Part shown: positions 35,528 to 42,851 of the stretch, in pieces
Numbering within the stretch: position 1 is the first letter of the stretch
How the letters are laid out: each line of letters begins with the position of its first letter
Origin: Clostridium ganghwense
GTDB lineage: Bacteria > Bacillota > Clostridia > Clostridiales > Clostridiaceae
Reading direction: 5' to 3'
DNA length: 64,000 bases
NCBI RefSeq assembly: GCF_026735165.1
Contig: NZ_JAPQES010000004.1
Span: 1 to 64,000, forward strand
Program-made: the position numbers and the translations under genes
The notes under the pieces: model-generated
Databases searched by the model: none
The model's input: the letters and a program-made list of their open reading frames with translations, nothing else
What the model was told of the DNA's origin: nothing

Positions 35528-36596
35528 ACCCTTTCTTATCCTCCATCTCTTTATCCCATCCCAACAGCTTAATCTCCAGTTCTTTATAATCATACTCTCT
35601 CTGGTTCATATAATCAAAACCACTGCCCTTATTTTGTATTGCTTTTTTCTTCTTATCCCATTCCCTCTGGTAACTCCTTACCTTTTCTAATGTATTTATA
35701 CCTTTAGCCTGCCATGCAAATAAAATCCGTTCTATATAACTCATATTTCTCACATTATAATTTACAGCTTCTTCTATAGCCATAACAACCACATCACAAC
35801 TTAAAACTCTGCTCCATTCTATCAGCTTTTCATATTCTATAGATGTAGGCGTATGTATATTGTTTTTAAATATAATTATTACATGTTTAAAATCATGTTC
35901 AGCAGCTGCACCTTCTTTTCCTTCATTACTTACTACTTCTTCTTCATTATTTATTACTACTTCTTTATTACTTATTACTTTATTACTTGTTAGCCCCTTA
36001 TAAGCCCCTTGCAAGCCCCTTATAAGGGGCTTATTAAAACCCGTAACTCCTTGACTTTCCTCACTTTCACTACGCACATACATATTATCATCATCTTTCT
36101 CAAAACATCCCCTACCAAGCCCCTTATAAGCCCCTTGGTAGGGGCTTGGTATACCCTCATAAGCTCCTTGCAAAATATCTTCAATCCCTTCAAAAACATT
36201 CTCAACATTTAATTGCTGATGTACACATTGCTTATAAAATGTTGAAATAAACCTTATATTCTTTATGTTTTTTAATTCTTTGTTAACACACTTAACTGCA
36301 TTAGTATTGTTAGGCTGATTATATTTAATCCAATTTATTATCATTATCTCTTTAGTTTCATCACAATAATCTATCTTTCCGTATTCTTTAAATCTCTGCA
36401 ACAACTTGTCTACTGTTTCTCTATTATAACCTGTATGAGTTTCCATTATTCTTTTAGGCAACTCATAGATACCACATTGAGCAGTATTGGGATTAGTCAT
36501 AAGATATAGATAAAAATATTTCTCCTCTGGTGTTAGATCTAAAACAAAGCCATCATTCCAAAAATCAGTATGAAGTTGCCTGTACTTTGCCACCAT
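35526..36596 (-). CDS. Phage-type replisome organiser (DnaD-like)
   Basis: A 356-residue replication initiator. The N-terminal 120 residues (DFWNDGFVLDLTPEEKYFYL, GYNRETVDKLLQRFKEYG) match the winged-helix replisome-organiser domain. The C-terminal 110 residues (YEKLIEWSRVLSCDVVVMAI, YIERILFAWQAKGI) match the DnaD/DnaB-like domain that recruits the helicase loader. The central linker contains GAYKGL-type repeats created by GC-rich iterons in the DNA (35992-36147). GAGGGGGTG precedes the ATG. It is the last gene of the early operon running from the Cro-like gene and shows that the element probably replicates by itself. Confidence 0.88.
   Translation of the reverse strand: MVAKYRQLHTDFWNDGFVLDLTPEEKYFYLYLMTNPNTAQCGIYELPKRIMETHTGYNRETVDKLLQRFKEYGKIDYCDETKEIMIINWIKYNQPNNTNAVKCVNKELKNIKNIRFISTFYKQCVHQQLNVENVFEGIEDILQGAYEGIPSPYQGAYKGLGRGCFEKDDDNMYVRSESEESQGVTGFNKPLIRGLQGAYKGLTSNKVISNKEVVINNEEEVVSNEGKEGAAAEHDFKHVIIIFKNNIHTPTSIEYEKLIEWSRVLSCDVVVMAIEEAVNYNVRNMSYIERILFAWQAKGINTLEKVRSYQREWDKKKKAIQNKGSGFDYMNQREYDYKELEIKLLGWDKEMEDKKG
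35992..36147. other. Putative replication origin: iterons inside the replisome-organiser gene
   Basis: The 8-9-mer AAGCCCCTT or its complement occurs at 35992-36000 (as AGCCCCTTA), 36002-36010, 36013-36021, 36024-36032, 36117-36125, 36128-36136 and 36140-36147, mostly 10-11 bp apart. These are the only GC-rich runs in an AT-rich gene. Origins inside rep genes are usual for such phage initiators. Confidence 0.65.
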
Positions 36597-36621
36597 TACA
36601 CCCCCTCAAATTTAATCTTTA

Positions 36622-36930
36622 TTAAATACTTACCCCGTATTTAATAGCCATTTCATTAACTACATCAATATAAATTTCTCTAAGCTCAGGATCCTTTGCA
36701 ATTAAATCTAAAATATTGAGCTGCTTTGCCTTTCCAGAAGACATTCCTTCTTTTAAAGCTTTCTCCTGTAATTTTTTTAATTTTACTCTAAGGTTACAAT
36801 TAGCTCTTGCCTGTACTATCCTATATATTTCATGTCTAGGAGTTTTATAGTCATTAAGTGATTTGCATATCATTCCTATTATGTAATTAGTCTTTTTTCT
36901 CCATACTCTGTTATGGTTAATTTTAATCAC
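36622..36930 (-). CDS. Phage ORF6C-domain protein
   Basis: A 102-residue basic protein. The pattern RKKTNYIIGMICKSLNDYKT, HEIYRIVQARANCNLRVKL, KAKQLNILDLIAKDPELREI and a final VVNEMAIKYGV agrees with the C-terminal ORF6C domain found in phage regulatory or antirepressor-like proteins. The N-terminal ORF6N part is absent. The GTG at 36930 lies inside the GAGGTG binding site, so the true start may be a non-standard codon a few bases on. It is in the early operon between the excisionase-type gene and the replication gene. Confidence 0.65.
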   Translation of the reverse strand: MIKINHNRVWRKKTNYIIGMICKSLNDYKTPRHEIYRIVQARANCNLRVKLKKLQEKALKEGMSSGKAKQLNILDLIAKDPELREIYIDVVNEMAIKYGVSI

Positions 36931-36948
36931 CTCTTTAAATTAATTTTA

Positions 36949-37149
36949 TCAACCTTCTTTTGCGTTACTCTTAACCCACTCTATCAATTTATCTTTTGGT
37001 ATTCTTATTTTCTTAGGACCTAATCTTAGTATTGGAAAGTTCTTTTGATAAACTAGCTTATAAGCCGCATTTCTTCCTATTCTTAAAACCTTTGCCATCT
37101 CCGGTACAGTTAGCAATACTGGTAATTCATTAATCTCTTTATCTGTCAT
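36949..37149 (-). CDS. Excisionase/MerR-type HTH protein 2
   Basis: A 66-residue winged helix-turn-helix protein of the excisionase family (LLTVPEMAKVLRIGRNAAYK, then LRLGPKKIRIPKDKLIEWV). Such proteins bend DNA at att sites to direct excision or act as small regulators. The ATG at 37149 follows GGGAGTGGGAG. It is second of two similar genes in tandem; either could be the true Xis. Confidence 0.85.
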   Translation of the reverse strand: MTDKEINELPVLLTVPEMAKVLRIGRNAAYKLVYQKNFPILRLGPKKIRIPKDKLIEWVKSNAKEG

Positions 37150-37168
37150 AACTCCCACTCCCATATGT

Positions 37169-37378
37169 TTAAAAATTTAATTCTTTTATATTATCTAAAT
37201 CCGATAAATCCTTCCCATTAAAATCTTTTAAAAACTTTAATAATGTTGCTCTTGTTACCTTAAGCCTTCCTAATTTAAGAGCACTTAGAAGTCCATTTCG
37301 AATTAAGTTATATACAGTATTTTTATTTACTTTTAAAATTGCTGCTACTTCTTCAACAGTATATAAATATTCCTCCAT
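37169..37378 (-). CDS. Excisionase/MerR-type HTH protein 1
   Basis: A 69-residue protein of the same family as its downstream neighbour (YTVEEVAAILKVNKNTVYNL, then LKLGRLKVTRATLLKFLKDF). The ATG at 37378 follows GGGGGGAG. It is separated from the Cro-like gene by 29 bp and from the next excisionase-type gene by 19 bp, so all three are in one early operon. Confidence 0.85.
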   Translation of the reverse strand: MEEYLYTVEEVAAILKVNKNTVYNLIRNGLLSALKLGRLKVTRATLLKFLKDFNGKDLSDLDNIKELNF

Positions 37379-37407
37379 AATTTCTCCCCCCATATTTTCA
37401 GCTTACT

Positions 37408-37629
37408 TTAAACTGGAAATATATCTTCAACTTTAACTTTATAAGCTCTTGCTATTAAAGCCTGACTCTTTTTTCTAGGATAGTTTTTTCCTTTCTCCCA
37501 ATTCCAGTACATCTTCTGATTTGTATTACATTTCTCTGCTGCTTCTTCTTGAGTCCAGCTATTAGCTACCCTTAAAATTTCAATCTTTTTATTCCAAGGT
37601 AAGTTGTTAATTAATTTTTTAATAATCAT
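37408..37629 (-). CDS. Cro-like XRE regulator
   Basis: A 73-residue helix-turn-helix protein (ANSWTQEEAAEKCNTNQKMY, then NWEKGKNYPRKKSQALIARA), first gene of the leftward early operon and divergent from the repressor gene. GGAGGAGA precedes the ATG. An operator (37654-37668) lies 25 bp upstream. The layout matches the lytic side of a lambdoid-type switch. Confidence 0.88.
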   Translation of the reverse strand: MIIKKLINNLPWNKKIEILRVANSWTQEEAAEKCNTNQKMYWNWEKGKNYPRKKSQALIARAYKVKVEDIFPV

Positions 37630-37653
37630 ACTGAATCTCCTCCGTAATTATTG

Positions 37654-37668
37654 AACGTTATTTACGTT
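37654..37668. promoter_or_regulatory. Operator 1 of the element switch
   Basis: AACGT-TATTT-ACGTT, a perfect 5+5 inverted repeat just upstream of the Cro-like gene. Half sites ACGTT (37781-37785) and ACGTC (37803-37807) lie between it and operator 2. Confidence 0.75.
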
Positions 37669-37813
37669 TAATAAATATACCACTATTTATTATAGTGGAC
37701 AAATTACTTTTAAGTTATATTTTGTATTTTCTTGAAATTATTTCACATTTACTTCAATTTTCTTTATATCGTCACTATTTACGTTGTTTTTTTTACATAT
37801 TTACGTCACATAA

Positions 37814-37843
37814 TTGACAAAGTAACGTTCCATACGTTATGAT
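37814..37843 (+). promoter_or_regulatory. Repressor promoter with operator 2 in the spacer
   Basis: TTGACA (37814-37819), 18 bases, TATGAT (37838-37843). The operator AACGT-TCCAT-ACGTT (37824-37838) occupies the spacer and touches the -10 box. Binding there would block the promoter, giving autoregulation. Confidence 0.75.
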
Positions 37844-37892
37844 AATTGTAATGATTTTTTAAATAATTCTTCATAGAAAGGAGTTAAACACT

Positions 37893-38462
37893 TTGGTATT
37901 AGAAAAAAAAGAATTAGGAAAGTTAATAAAACAAGCACGAAAAATTCATTCTGATAGAATAGATAAAAAATATACTCAAAAAATGTTAGCCAATGATATA
38001 GGTAAGTCCCAAAGTTACATTGGAGATATTGAATCTGGAAGAACTTACCCCAGTTTTGTAGTTTTAAATGGAATAGCTAACGCTTGTCATGTTCCTATTA
38101 GCTACTTTCAAGACGACCAAAAAATTAATAAGGATATAGATAAATTTGTTAAACTACAGCTAACTGACTTAAAAGATGGAGAAGTACATAAGATAAGAGA
38201 AGCAATAAAAAAAGACCCCGATACAAAAATGGAGTACATATATAATCTTATACATGAAGATAATAGTGATACTTTGTATGAAAACTCTCCAAATGATTCA
38301 TTCAAAACTCCTGAAGAAGCTATAAGCTATATCTTAAAACAACCAATAATAAGGGAGTTCTGCGAATTTGACCTAAAAAAGATGAGCACTGAAGAAATAA
38401 CTGATTTTACAAATGAAGTAGTACGACAAATTAAACTTATTAGCTATAAATACAAGAAATAA
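37893..38462 (+). CDS. CI/ImmR-like repressor
   Basis: A 189-residue XRE protein. Residues 7-70 carry the helix-turn-helix (YTQKMLANDIGKSQSYIGDI, ESGRTYPSFVVLNGIANACH). The C-terminal 110 residues are helical and lack the Ser-Lys self-cleavage motif of LexA/CI peptidases. Derepression may therefore need a separate trigger, as in ImmR/ImmA systems or satellite repressors; no ImmA protease is adjacent. The TTG start follows AAAGGAG. It is divergent from the Cro-like gene and upstream of the integrase. Confidence 0.85.
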   Translation: MVLEKKELGKLIKQARKIHSDRIDKKYTQKMLANDIGKSQSYIGDIESGRTYPSFVVLNGIANACHVPISYFQDDQKINKDIDKFVKLQLTDLKDGEVHKIREAIKKDPDTKMEYIYNLIHEDNSDTLYENSPNDSFKTPEEAISYILKQPIIREFCEFDLKKMSTEEITDFTNEVVRQIKLISYKYKK

Positions 38463-38516
38463 TCTATTACATCAAAAGTCTAGATAATATTTTTTAGATT
38501 TTATTTTAAAGCATAT

Positions 38517-38557
38517 AACCAGTTATTTAAACTTATAACTGTTTATATTAACTGGTT
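38517..38557. promoter_or_regulatory. Inverted repeat upstream of the integrase gene
   Basis: AACCAGTTA (38517-38525) and TAACTGGTT (38549-38557) are perfect inverted 9-mers 32 bp before the integrase start, with TTATAACTGTTTATA between. A likely operator or Xis site. Confidence 0.5.
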
Positions 38558-38588
38558 TATATAATAAAAAACAAAGGAGCGATGCTTC

Positions 38589-39728
38589 ATGCAAGGTGGA
38601 GTAAGGAAAAGAGGTAGTACCTGGTACTATTACTTTGATCTTGGGAAAATTGATGGCAAAAGGAAAAAGATTGAAAGGAAAGGAGGCAATACTAAAAAAG
38701 AAGCTGAGGCAGCACTTAGAAAAGCTCTTCGTGAATATGAGAATTGTGGTTCCATTGTGAATGAAAGTAGTATTAGTACATCTGATTATTTAGACTATTG
38801 GTATAAAGAGTATGTATTAATAAATTGTAAATATAATACTCAACTAAACTATAAACGGATAATAGCTAATCATATAAAACCTATTTTAGGAATATACAAA
38901 CTTAAATCACTAACTCCTGCTACACTGCAAGAATTTTTAAACAAGAAATATATAAATGGTTTTTCTAAGAATACCTTATCTGGCTTTTATGGTGTTCTTT
39001 CAGGAGCTTTAAGAATGGCAGTATATCCTTATAAGCTTATAAAAGAAAATCCAATGCAATATGTAACTATGCCTAAATATAATCAAATTAAAAAGGATAA
39101 AGATGATTTAAAAGTAATTACCTTAGAACAGTTTAATAAAATCATAAATAGATTTCCTCAAGGGAGCAGCTTTTATATTCCCCTTCAAATAGCATTTAAT
39201 ACTGGAATGAGAGCATCAGAAGTTTGCGGCCTTACATGGGATTGTATAGATTTTAAGAAAAAGACCATTAAGGTTGAAAAAATAATTATAAAAAAAGAAA
39301 GAGAATGGGTATTTGGAACTCCTAAAACTAAAAGCTCCAATAGGTCCATTCTAATTGGTAAAACACTTGTTAATATTTTAAAACACCATAAAAAACATAA
39401 AATAAAAAATAAATTACAGTATGGTAAATATTATACTGATAGTAATTTTGTATGTACTAAAGAAAATGGTCAATTAGTATCTACTGATAGTTTAAAATAT
39501 TTAAGCCGAGTAGTCAATTATGAGCTTGGAATAACTTTCAATTTCCACTCTTTGCGTCATACTCATGCAACTATGCTCTTAGAATCTGGAGCAAATATAA
39601 AAGATATTCAGCATCGCCTAGGTCATAGTCAACTATCAACAACTATGGACACATATTCTCATATTACTGATAAATTAAAACAAGATAGTGTTGATAAATT
39701 TGAGTCTATTATCTCTACAATAAAATAA
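38589..39728 (+). CDS. int: Tyrosine integrase
   Basis: A 379-residue phage-type integrase. The N-terminal arm-binding domain (RGSTWYYYFDLGKIDGKRKK), the SAM-like core-binding domain (residues 60-165) and the catalytic domain are all present. Catalytic residues: Arg in NTGMRASEVCGLTW, His-x-x-Arg in HSLRHTHATML, a further His in RLGHSQLSTTMDTYSHIT with the nucleophile Tyr. AAAGGAG precedes the ATG. Its end is about 120 bp from the CCGGTTT core in rlmD, so this enzyme most likely performed the integration. Confidence 0.95.
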   Translation: MQGGVRKRGSTWYYYFDLGKIDGKRKKIERKGGNTKKEAEAALRKALREYENCGSIVNESSISTSDYLDYWYKEYVLINCKYNTQLNYKRIIANHIKPILGIYKLKSLTPATLQEFLNKKYINGFSKNTLSGFYGVLSGALRMAVYPYKLIKENPMQYVTMPKYNQIKKDKDDLKVITLEQFNKIINRFPQGSSFYIPLQIAFNTGMRASEVCGLTWDCIDFKKKTIKVEKIIIKKEREWVFGTPKTKSSNRSILIGKTLVNILKHHKKHKIKNKLQYGKYYTDSNFVCTKENGQLVSTDSLKYLSRVVNYELGITFNFHSLRHTHATMLLESGANIKDIQHRLGHSQLSTTMDTYSHITDKLKQDSVDKFESIISTIK

Positions 39729-39730
39729 TT

Positions 39731-39770
39731 TGCCACCCAATTAAAAAAGCGGTGGCAAACGGGTGGCAAA
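39731..39770. terminator. Integrase terminator and right arm-type repeats
   Basis: TTTGCCACC and GGTGGCAAA pair across an AT-rich loop (39730-39759). GGGTGGCAAA (39761-39770) follows, repeating the decamer at the left end. It probably serves both as hairpin and as integrase arm site. Confidence 0.65.
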
Positions 39771-39796
39771 TGAGTAAAATTGCCCTATTTAATTTT

Positions 39797-41179
39797 TTAT
39801 AAATGTTGATTTTGCTTGCATATTTTCACCACAGTTTCCACATGGCCGGTTTGTGGAAACATATCTACCGGCTGAACTTCCACAGTTTTATAACCTTCTT
39901 CTTTTAGAATAGCAAGGTCTCTTGCAAGTGTTGAAGGATCACAGGATACATATACTATTCTCTCAGGTTTCATTTCTGTAATAGCTTCTAAAAGAACTTT
40001 GTCACAACCTTTTCTTGGGGGATCTACTACTACTACATCCGCTTTTATACCGTTTTTAATCAATTCAGGAATAGCTTCTTCTGATTTTCCTACTTGGAAT
40101 TCAACATTATTTATATTGTTTTGTTTTGCATTTATTTTTGCATTTTCTATAGCCTGTTGTACTATCTCTACTCCATATACTTTATTAGCCTTTTTAGACA
40201 AAAATAATGATATAGTTCCTGTACCGCAGTATGCATCAAAGACCACTTCCTTGCCGCTTAAATCAGCATATTCTAAAGCTTTATTATATAATACTTCTGT
40301 TTGAATAGGATTAACCTGGAAGAAAGATAATGGTGATATATTAAATTTAAACTCTCCTATGTAATCACTTATAAAATCCTCACCATATAATGTTATACAT
40401 TTTTCTCCTAAAATAACATTTGTCTTTTTATGATTTATATTCTGAACTATACTAGTTACTTCTTTTATATTTTCTCTTATTAATTCCACAAATTCTTCTT
40501 TGTATGGAAAAGAATTTTGCCTAGTAACTATAACCACCATAACTTCCTTAGTTTTAAACCCTCGTCTTATCATTATATGTCTTACTATTCCACTGTTATC
40601 TTCTTCATTGTAAGCCTTAAGATTAAATTTATTCATCCATTCCTTAGTAAGTTTCACAACCTTGTCTGCAATCTCATCCTGTATATAACAAGTATCCATA
40701 TCTATGATATTATGACTTCTAGGTGCATAAAACCCTATTTTTATTTCACCATTCTCTTCTCCTACAGGAAGCTGCACCTTATTTCTGTATCTATAAGGTT
40801 CTTTCATTCCTAAAGTATCGTGTAAAACATAATCTTCAAGCTTTCCTATTCTCTCTAAAACATCTCTAACCCTATTTTTCTTAAATTCAAGTTGTGCTTC
40901 ATAAGACATATGCTGCAAACTACAGCCACCACATCTTTTATATATACTACAAACAGGTTCAGTTCTAACCGTTGAAGCTTCTAATACCTCTAAAAGTTTA
41001 CCAAAAGCAAAATTCTTTTTAACCTTAACAATTTTAACTCTAACCTTTTCACCGATCATGGCACCATGAATAAAAATTGCATAATTATCTATTTTGGCTA
41101 CGCCTTCTCCCTCATAACCTAATCCCGTTATTTCTACAACATATTCTTGGTTTTTTTCTATAGGTATGCCTTTATTCAT
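39797..41179 (-). CDS. rlmD: 23S rRNA (uracil-C5)-methyltransferase RlmD
   Basis: SAM-dependent methyltransferase of the TrmA/RumA family. An N-terminal TRAM domain (residues 7-68), iron-sulfur cysteines at C77, C83 and C86 ([10 protein letters not shown]) with a fourth further on, the SAM motif [14 protein letters not shown], and catalytic Cys in [13 protein letters not shown] are all present at a length of 460. The last 17 residues or so ([17 protein letters not shown]) are supplied by the integrated element; the original end lies at 12983-13030. Its exact uracil target is assumed from the family. GGAGAT precedes the ATG. Confidence 0.93.
   Translation of the reverse strand: MNKGIPIEKNQEYVVEITGLGYEGEGVAKIDNYAIFIHGAMIGEKVRVKIVKVKKNFAFGKLLEVLEASTVRTEPVCSIYKRCGGCSLQHMSYEAQLEFKKNRVRDVLERIGKLEDYVLHDTLGMKEPYRYRNKVQLPVGEENGEIKIGFYAPRSHNIIDMDTCYIQDEIADKVVKLTKEWMNKFNLKAYNEEDNSGIVRHIMIRRGFKTKEVMVVIVTRQNSFPYKEEFVELIRENIKEVTSIVQNINHKKTNVILGEKCITLYGEDFISDYIGEFKFNISPLSFFQVNPIQTEVLYNKALEYADLSGKEVVFDAYCGTGTISLFLSKKANKVYGVEIVQQAIENAKINAKQNNINNVEFQVGKSEEAIPELIKNGIKADVVVVDPPRKGCDKVLLEAITEMKPERIVYVSCDPSTLARDLAILKEEGYKTVEVQPVDMFPQTGHVETVVKICKQNQHL
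39846..39852. other. Right attachment core (attR) within rlmD
   Basis: CCGGTTT, identical to 13026-13032. It corresponds to the Thr-Gly of QTGH on the minus strand. Everything to the left, including the gene's last codons, is element DNA. Confidence 0.75.
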
Positions 41180-41250
41180 TTATTCTATCTCCATTCTATT
41201 CTTGTTATTGTTGCTGTATTACATTTTATCAAAAAAGTAACCAAAATTAA

Positions 41251-41278
41251 AAGCTTTTCTGTCAAAACAGAAAAGCTT
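41251..41278. terminator. Hairpin terminator after the DUF1540 gene
   Basis: AAGCTTTTCTGT and ACAGAAAAGCTT form a perfect 12-bp stem with a 4-base loop, followed on the minus strand by TTAATTTTGG. Confidence 0.75.
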
Positions 41279-41283
41279 AACTC

Positions 41284-41649
41284 CTAACTCTGCCTAAAAG
41301 TCTCACACTGAGTTAATTCACTTGTTTGTGCTTGTAATCCATTTATTTGTACACTACTAGCATTACAAATTTTATTTTTATTATAAAGACAATTTTGTGC
41401 ATCACATGCAATCTTTGGACTCATTTCAACAGAAGAATTTCTAGCAAATAATTGTTTTGCTTCTCCAACTACATTCATATTAGCTAAATTTGTAAAAGCA
41501 TTTTTAAAATTCCTTTCTGCAAAGGTATTACATTGAGTTGCATTACTTGTTGTAGCTGTTAAACCTGTTACTTGTATCTCTCTTGCTGCACATAAACCAT
41601 TTATATTATGTACACAATTTCCAGCACTGCAACTTAACTTTGTATCCAT
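41284..41649 (-). CDS. Protein with two DUF1540 domains
   Basis: A 121-residue cysteine-rich protein built of two copies of the DUF1540 pattern, C-x5-C-x6-C-x(17-19)-C: CSAGNCVHNINGLC...QCNTF and CDAQNCLYNKNKIC...QCETF, joined by a 35-residue linker. The four cysteines per domain suggest metal binding. Function unknown. GGAGGAG precedes the ATG. It is monocistronic with a terminator downstream. Confidence 0.9.
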   Translation of the reverse strand: MDTKLSCSAGNCVHNINGLCAAREIQVTGLTATTSNATQCNTFAERNFKNAFTNLANMNVVGEAKQLFARNSSVEMSPKIACDAQNCLYNKNKICNASSVQINGLQAQTSELTQCETFRQS

Positions 41650-41713
41650 AAAAACTCCTCCTTACCTTTTTATTATATTTTTCGATTTTTAGGAGTTTTT
41701 ATACGTTCTTATT

Positions 41714-42418
41714 CTAATATATTATATTCATAACAACTTGATAAATTATCGGTAAAAACACAGCTGGAAGTAAATTTGCTACCTTTATCTTTGCAGTCCC
41801 AAGCATGTTAAAAGCTAGTCCAATTATAAGAATACCACCTATAGCCGTCATATTATTTATTACTGCCCCAATTAATATTCCCTTTAAAAAACTTGCTCCA
41901 ATAGTTATTAATCCTTGATATATAAATACTGATACAGCTGATATCATAACTCCTATACCTAAAGATGAAGCAAATACAATGGATGTAATTCCATCAAGTA
42001 CTGATTTTGCAAAAAGAGTTTTATAACTACCTGAAAGACCACTTTCAAGCGAACCTATGATAGCCATAGCACCTACACAAAATAAAAGACTACATGTAAC
42101 AAATCCTTCTGCTATTCCTCCACCACTTCTTTTAAATTTTGATTCTATATTTTTTCCTAAACGCTCAATTTTATCATCTATATCTATTATTTCTCCTATT
42201 GCTGTTCCTACAACAATAGAAATTATAATTACAAGTACACTATTTGATCCTAGTTTATTATGTACATCAATAATATTTAATATTCCAATAAATAGCACAC
42301 ATAAGGCTAATCCATTCATTATACTTTTACTTATCTTTTCATTTATTCCTCCTTTTAATAACATTCCAATCAAACTTCCTATAATGATGGCAAAAAAATT
42401 AACTATAGTCCCAAACAA
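41714..42418 (-). CDS. DUF554 family membrane protein
   Basis: A 234-residue protein with six or seven hydrophobic segments and the DUF554 hallmarks GTIVNFFAIIIGSLIGMLLK at the start and FAKSVLDGITSIVFASSLGIG in the middle. It is a putative transporter or channel of unknown substrate. The TTG start at 42418, 8 bases after GGAGG, is preferred over the ATG at 42433, which overlaps that site. No operon partner. The 42419-42782 segment upstream is AT-rich with only a weak GTGCACCCTTAT hairpin. Confidence 0.85.
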   Translation of the reverse strand: MFGTIVNFFAIIIGSLIGMLLKGGINEKISKSIMNGLALCVLFIGILNIIDVHNKLGSNSVLVIIISIVVGTAIGEIIDIDDKIERLGKNIESKFKRSGGGIAEGFVTCSLLFCVGAMAIIGSLESGLSGSYKTLFAKSVLDGITSIVFASSLGIGVMISAVSVFIYQGLITIGASFLKGILIGAVINNMTAIGGILIIGLAFNMLGTAKIKVANLLPAVFLPIIYQVVMNIIY

Positions 42419-42782
42419 AGTTCCCACCTCCAATTATATATGAAGTTATTATAAACTTATTTATGGTAAATGTAAGTATCTTTTTAAAAATTTATAAAAA
42501 AAGTGCACCCTTATTATAAGGATGCTAAGAATGGAATCAGTTACCTGGTCAATATGGTATATTTAAGTATTTTAACCAGTTGTATACAAGTTATACTAAA
42601 CAAAAATAAATAATCACATTTATGATTATTTACTTTTATTATGTCACTATTGTGTTTAATAAATACTTATGTAAGTTTAAATTTCATCTATACATTTTAC
42701 CACATATACATTGGGTATTCCACATATTTTTCAAAATTTTTTACATAAATTTTATCCAAATATATAATTTTTTTAAAATTTT

Positions 42783-42822
42783 AAAAAGGAATGTATATTT
42801 TTAACCAATACATTCCTTTTTT
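42783..42822. terminator. Terminator of the pfkA-pyk transcript
   Basis: AAAAAGGAATGTAT and ATACATTCCTTTTT form a 14-bp stem with T-runs on both strands. Confidence 0.85.
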
Positions 42823-42851
42823 ACTACTAAATTATGTTAAATTTCTAACAC

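Larger units (their letters stand above)
13026..39852. mobile_element. Integrated element of about 26.8 kb in the 3' end of rlmD, satellite-like with defence cargo
   Basis: Evidence: tyrosine integrase next to the right end, CCGGTTT at both ends, regenerated and displaced rlmD ends, and shared GGGTGGCAAA arm repeats. Plus-strand order: small CxxC gene, SIR2 gene, large ncRNA, RloA/RloB, sigma factor, lysis-type cassette, restriction-modification locus, degenerate replication gene, two ncRNA relatives with an XRE gene, kinase, KAP NTPase, replisome organiser with iterons, ORF6C, two excisionase-type genes, Cro-like gene, repressor, integrase. No capsid, portal, terminase large subunit or tail gene is seen. 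It is best described as a phage satellite or defective prophage that became a defence island. Confidence 0.85.

Noticed and set aside
35992-36147. CRISPR-like array from the repeated AAGCCCCTT units
   Set aside because: Units are 8-9 bp, spaced by about one helical turn in both orientations, and lie inside a coding sequence; no cas genes.
13026-39852. Integrative conjugative element
   Set aside because: No relaxase, coupling protein, VirB4-like ATPase or transfer genes are visible; the switch and replication genes are phage-like.
13026-39852. Complete prophage
   Set aside because: No terminase large subunit, portal, capsid or tail genes; only a holin-like and amidase pair is present.
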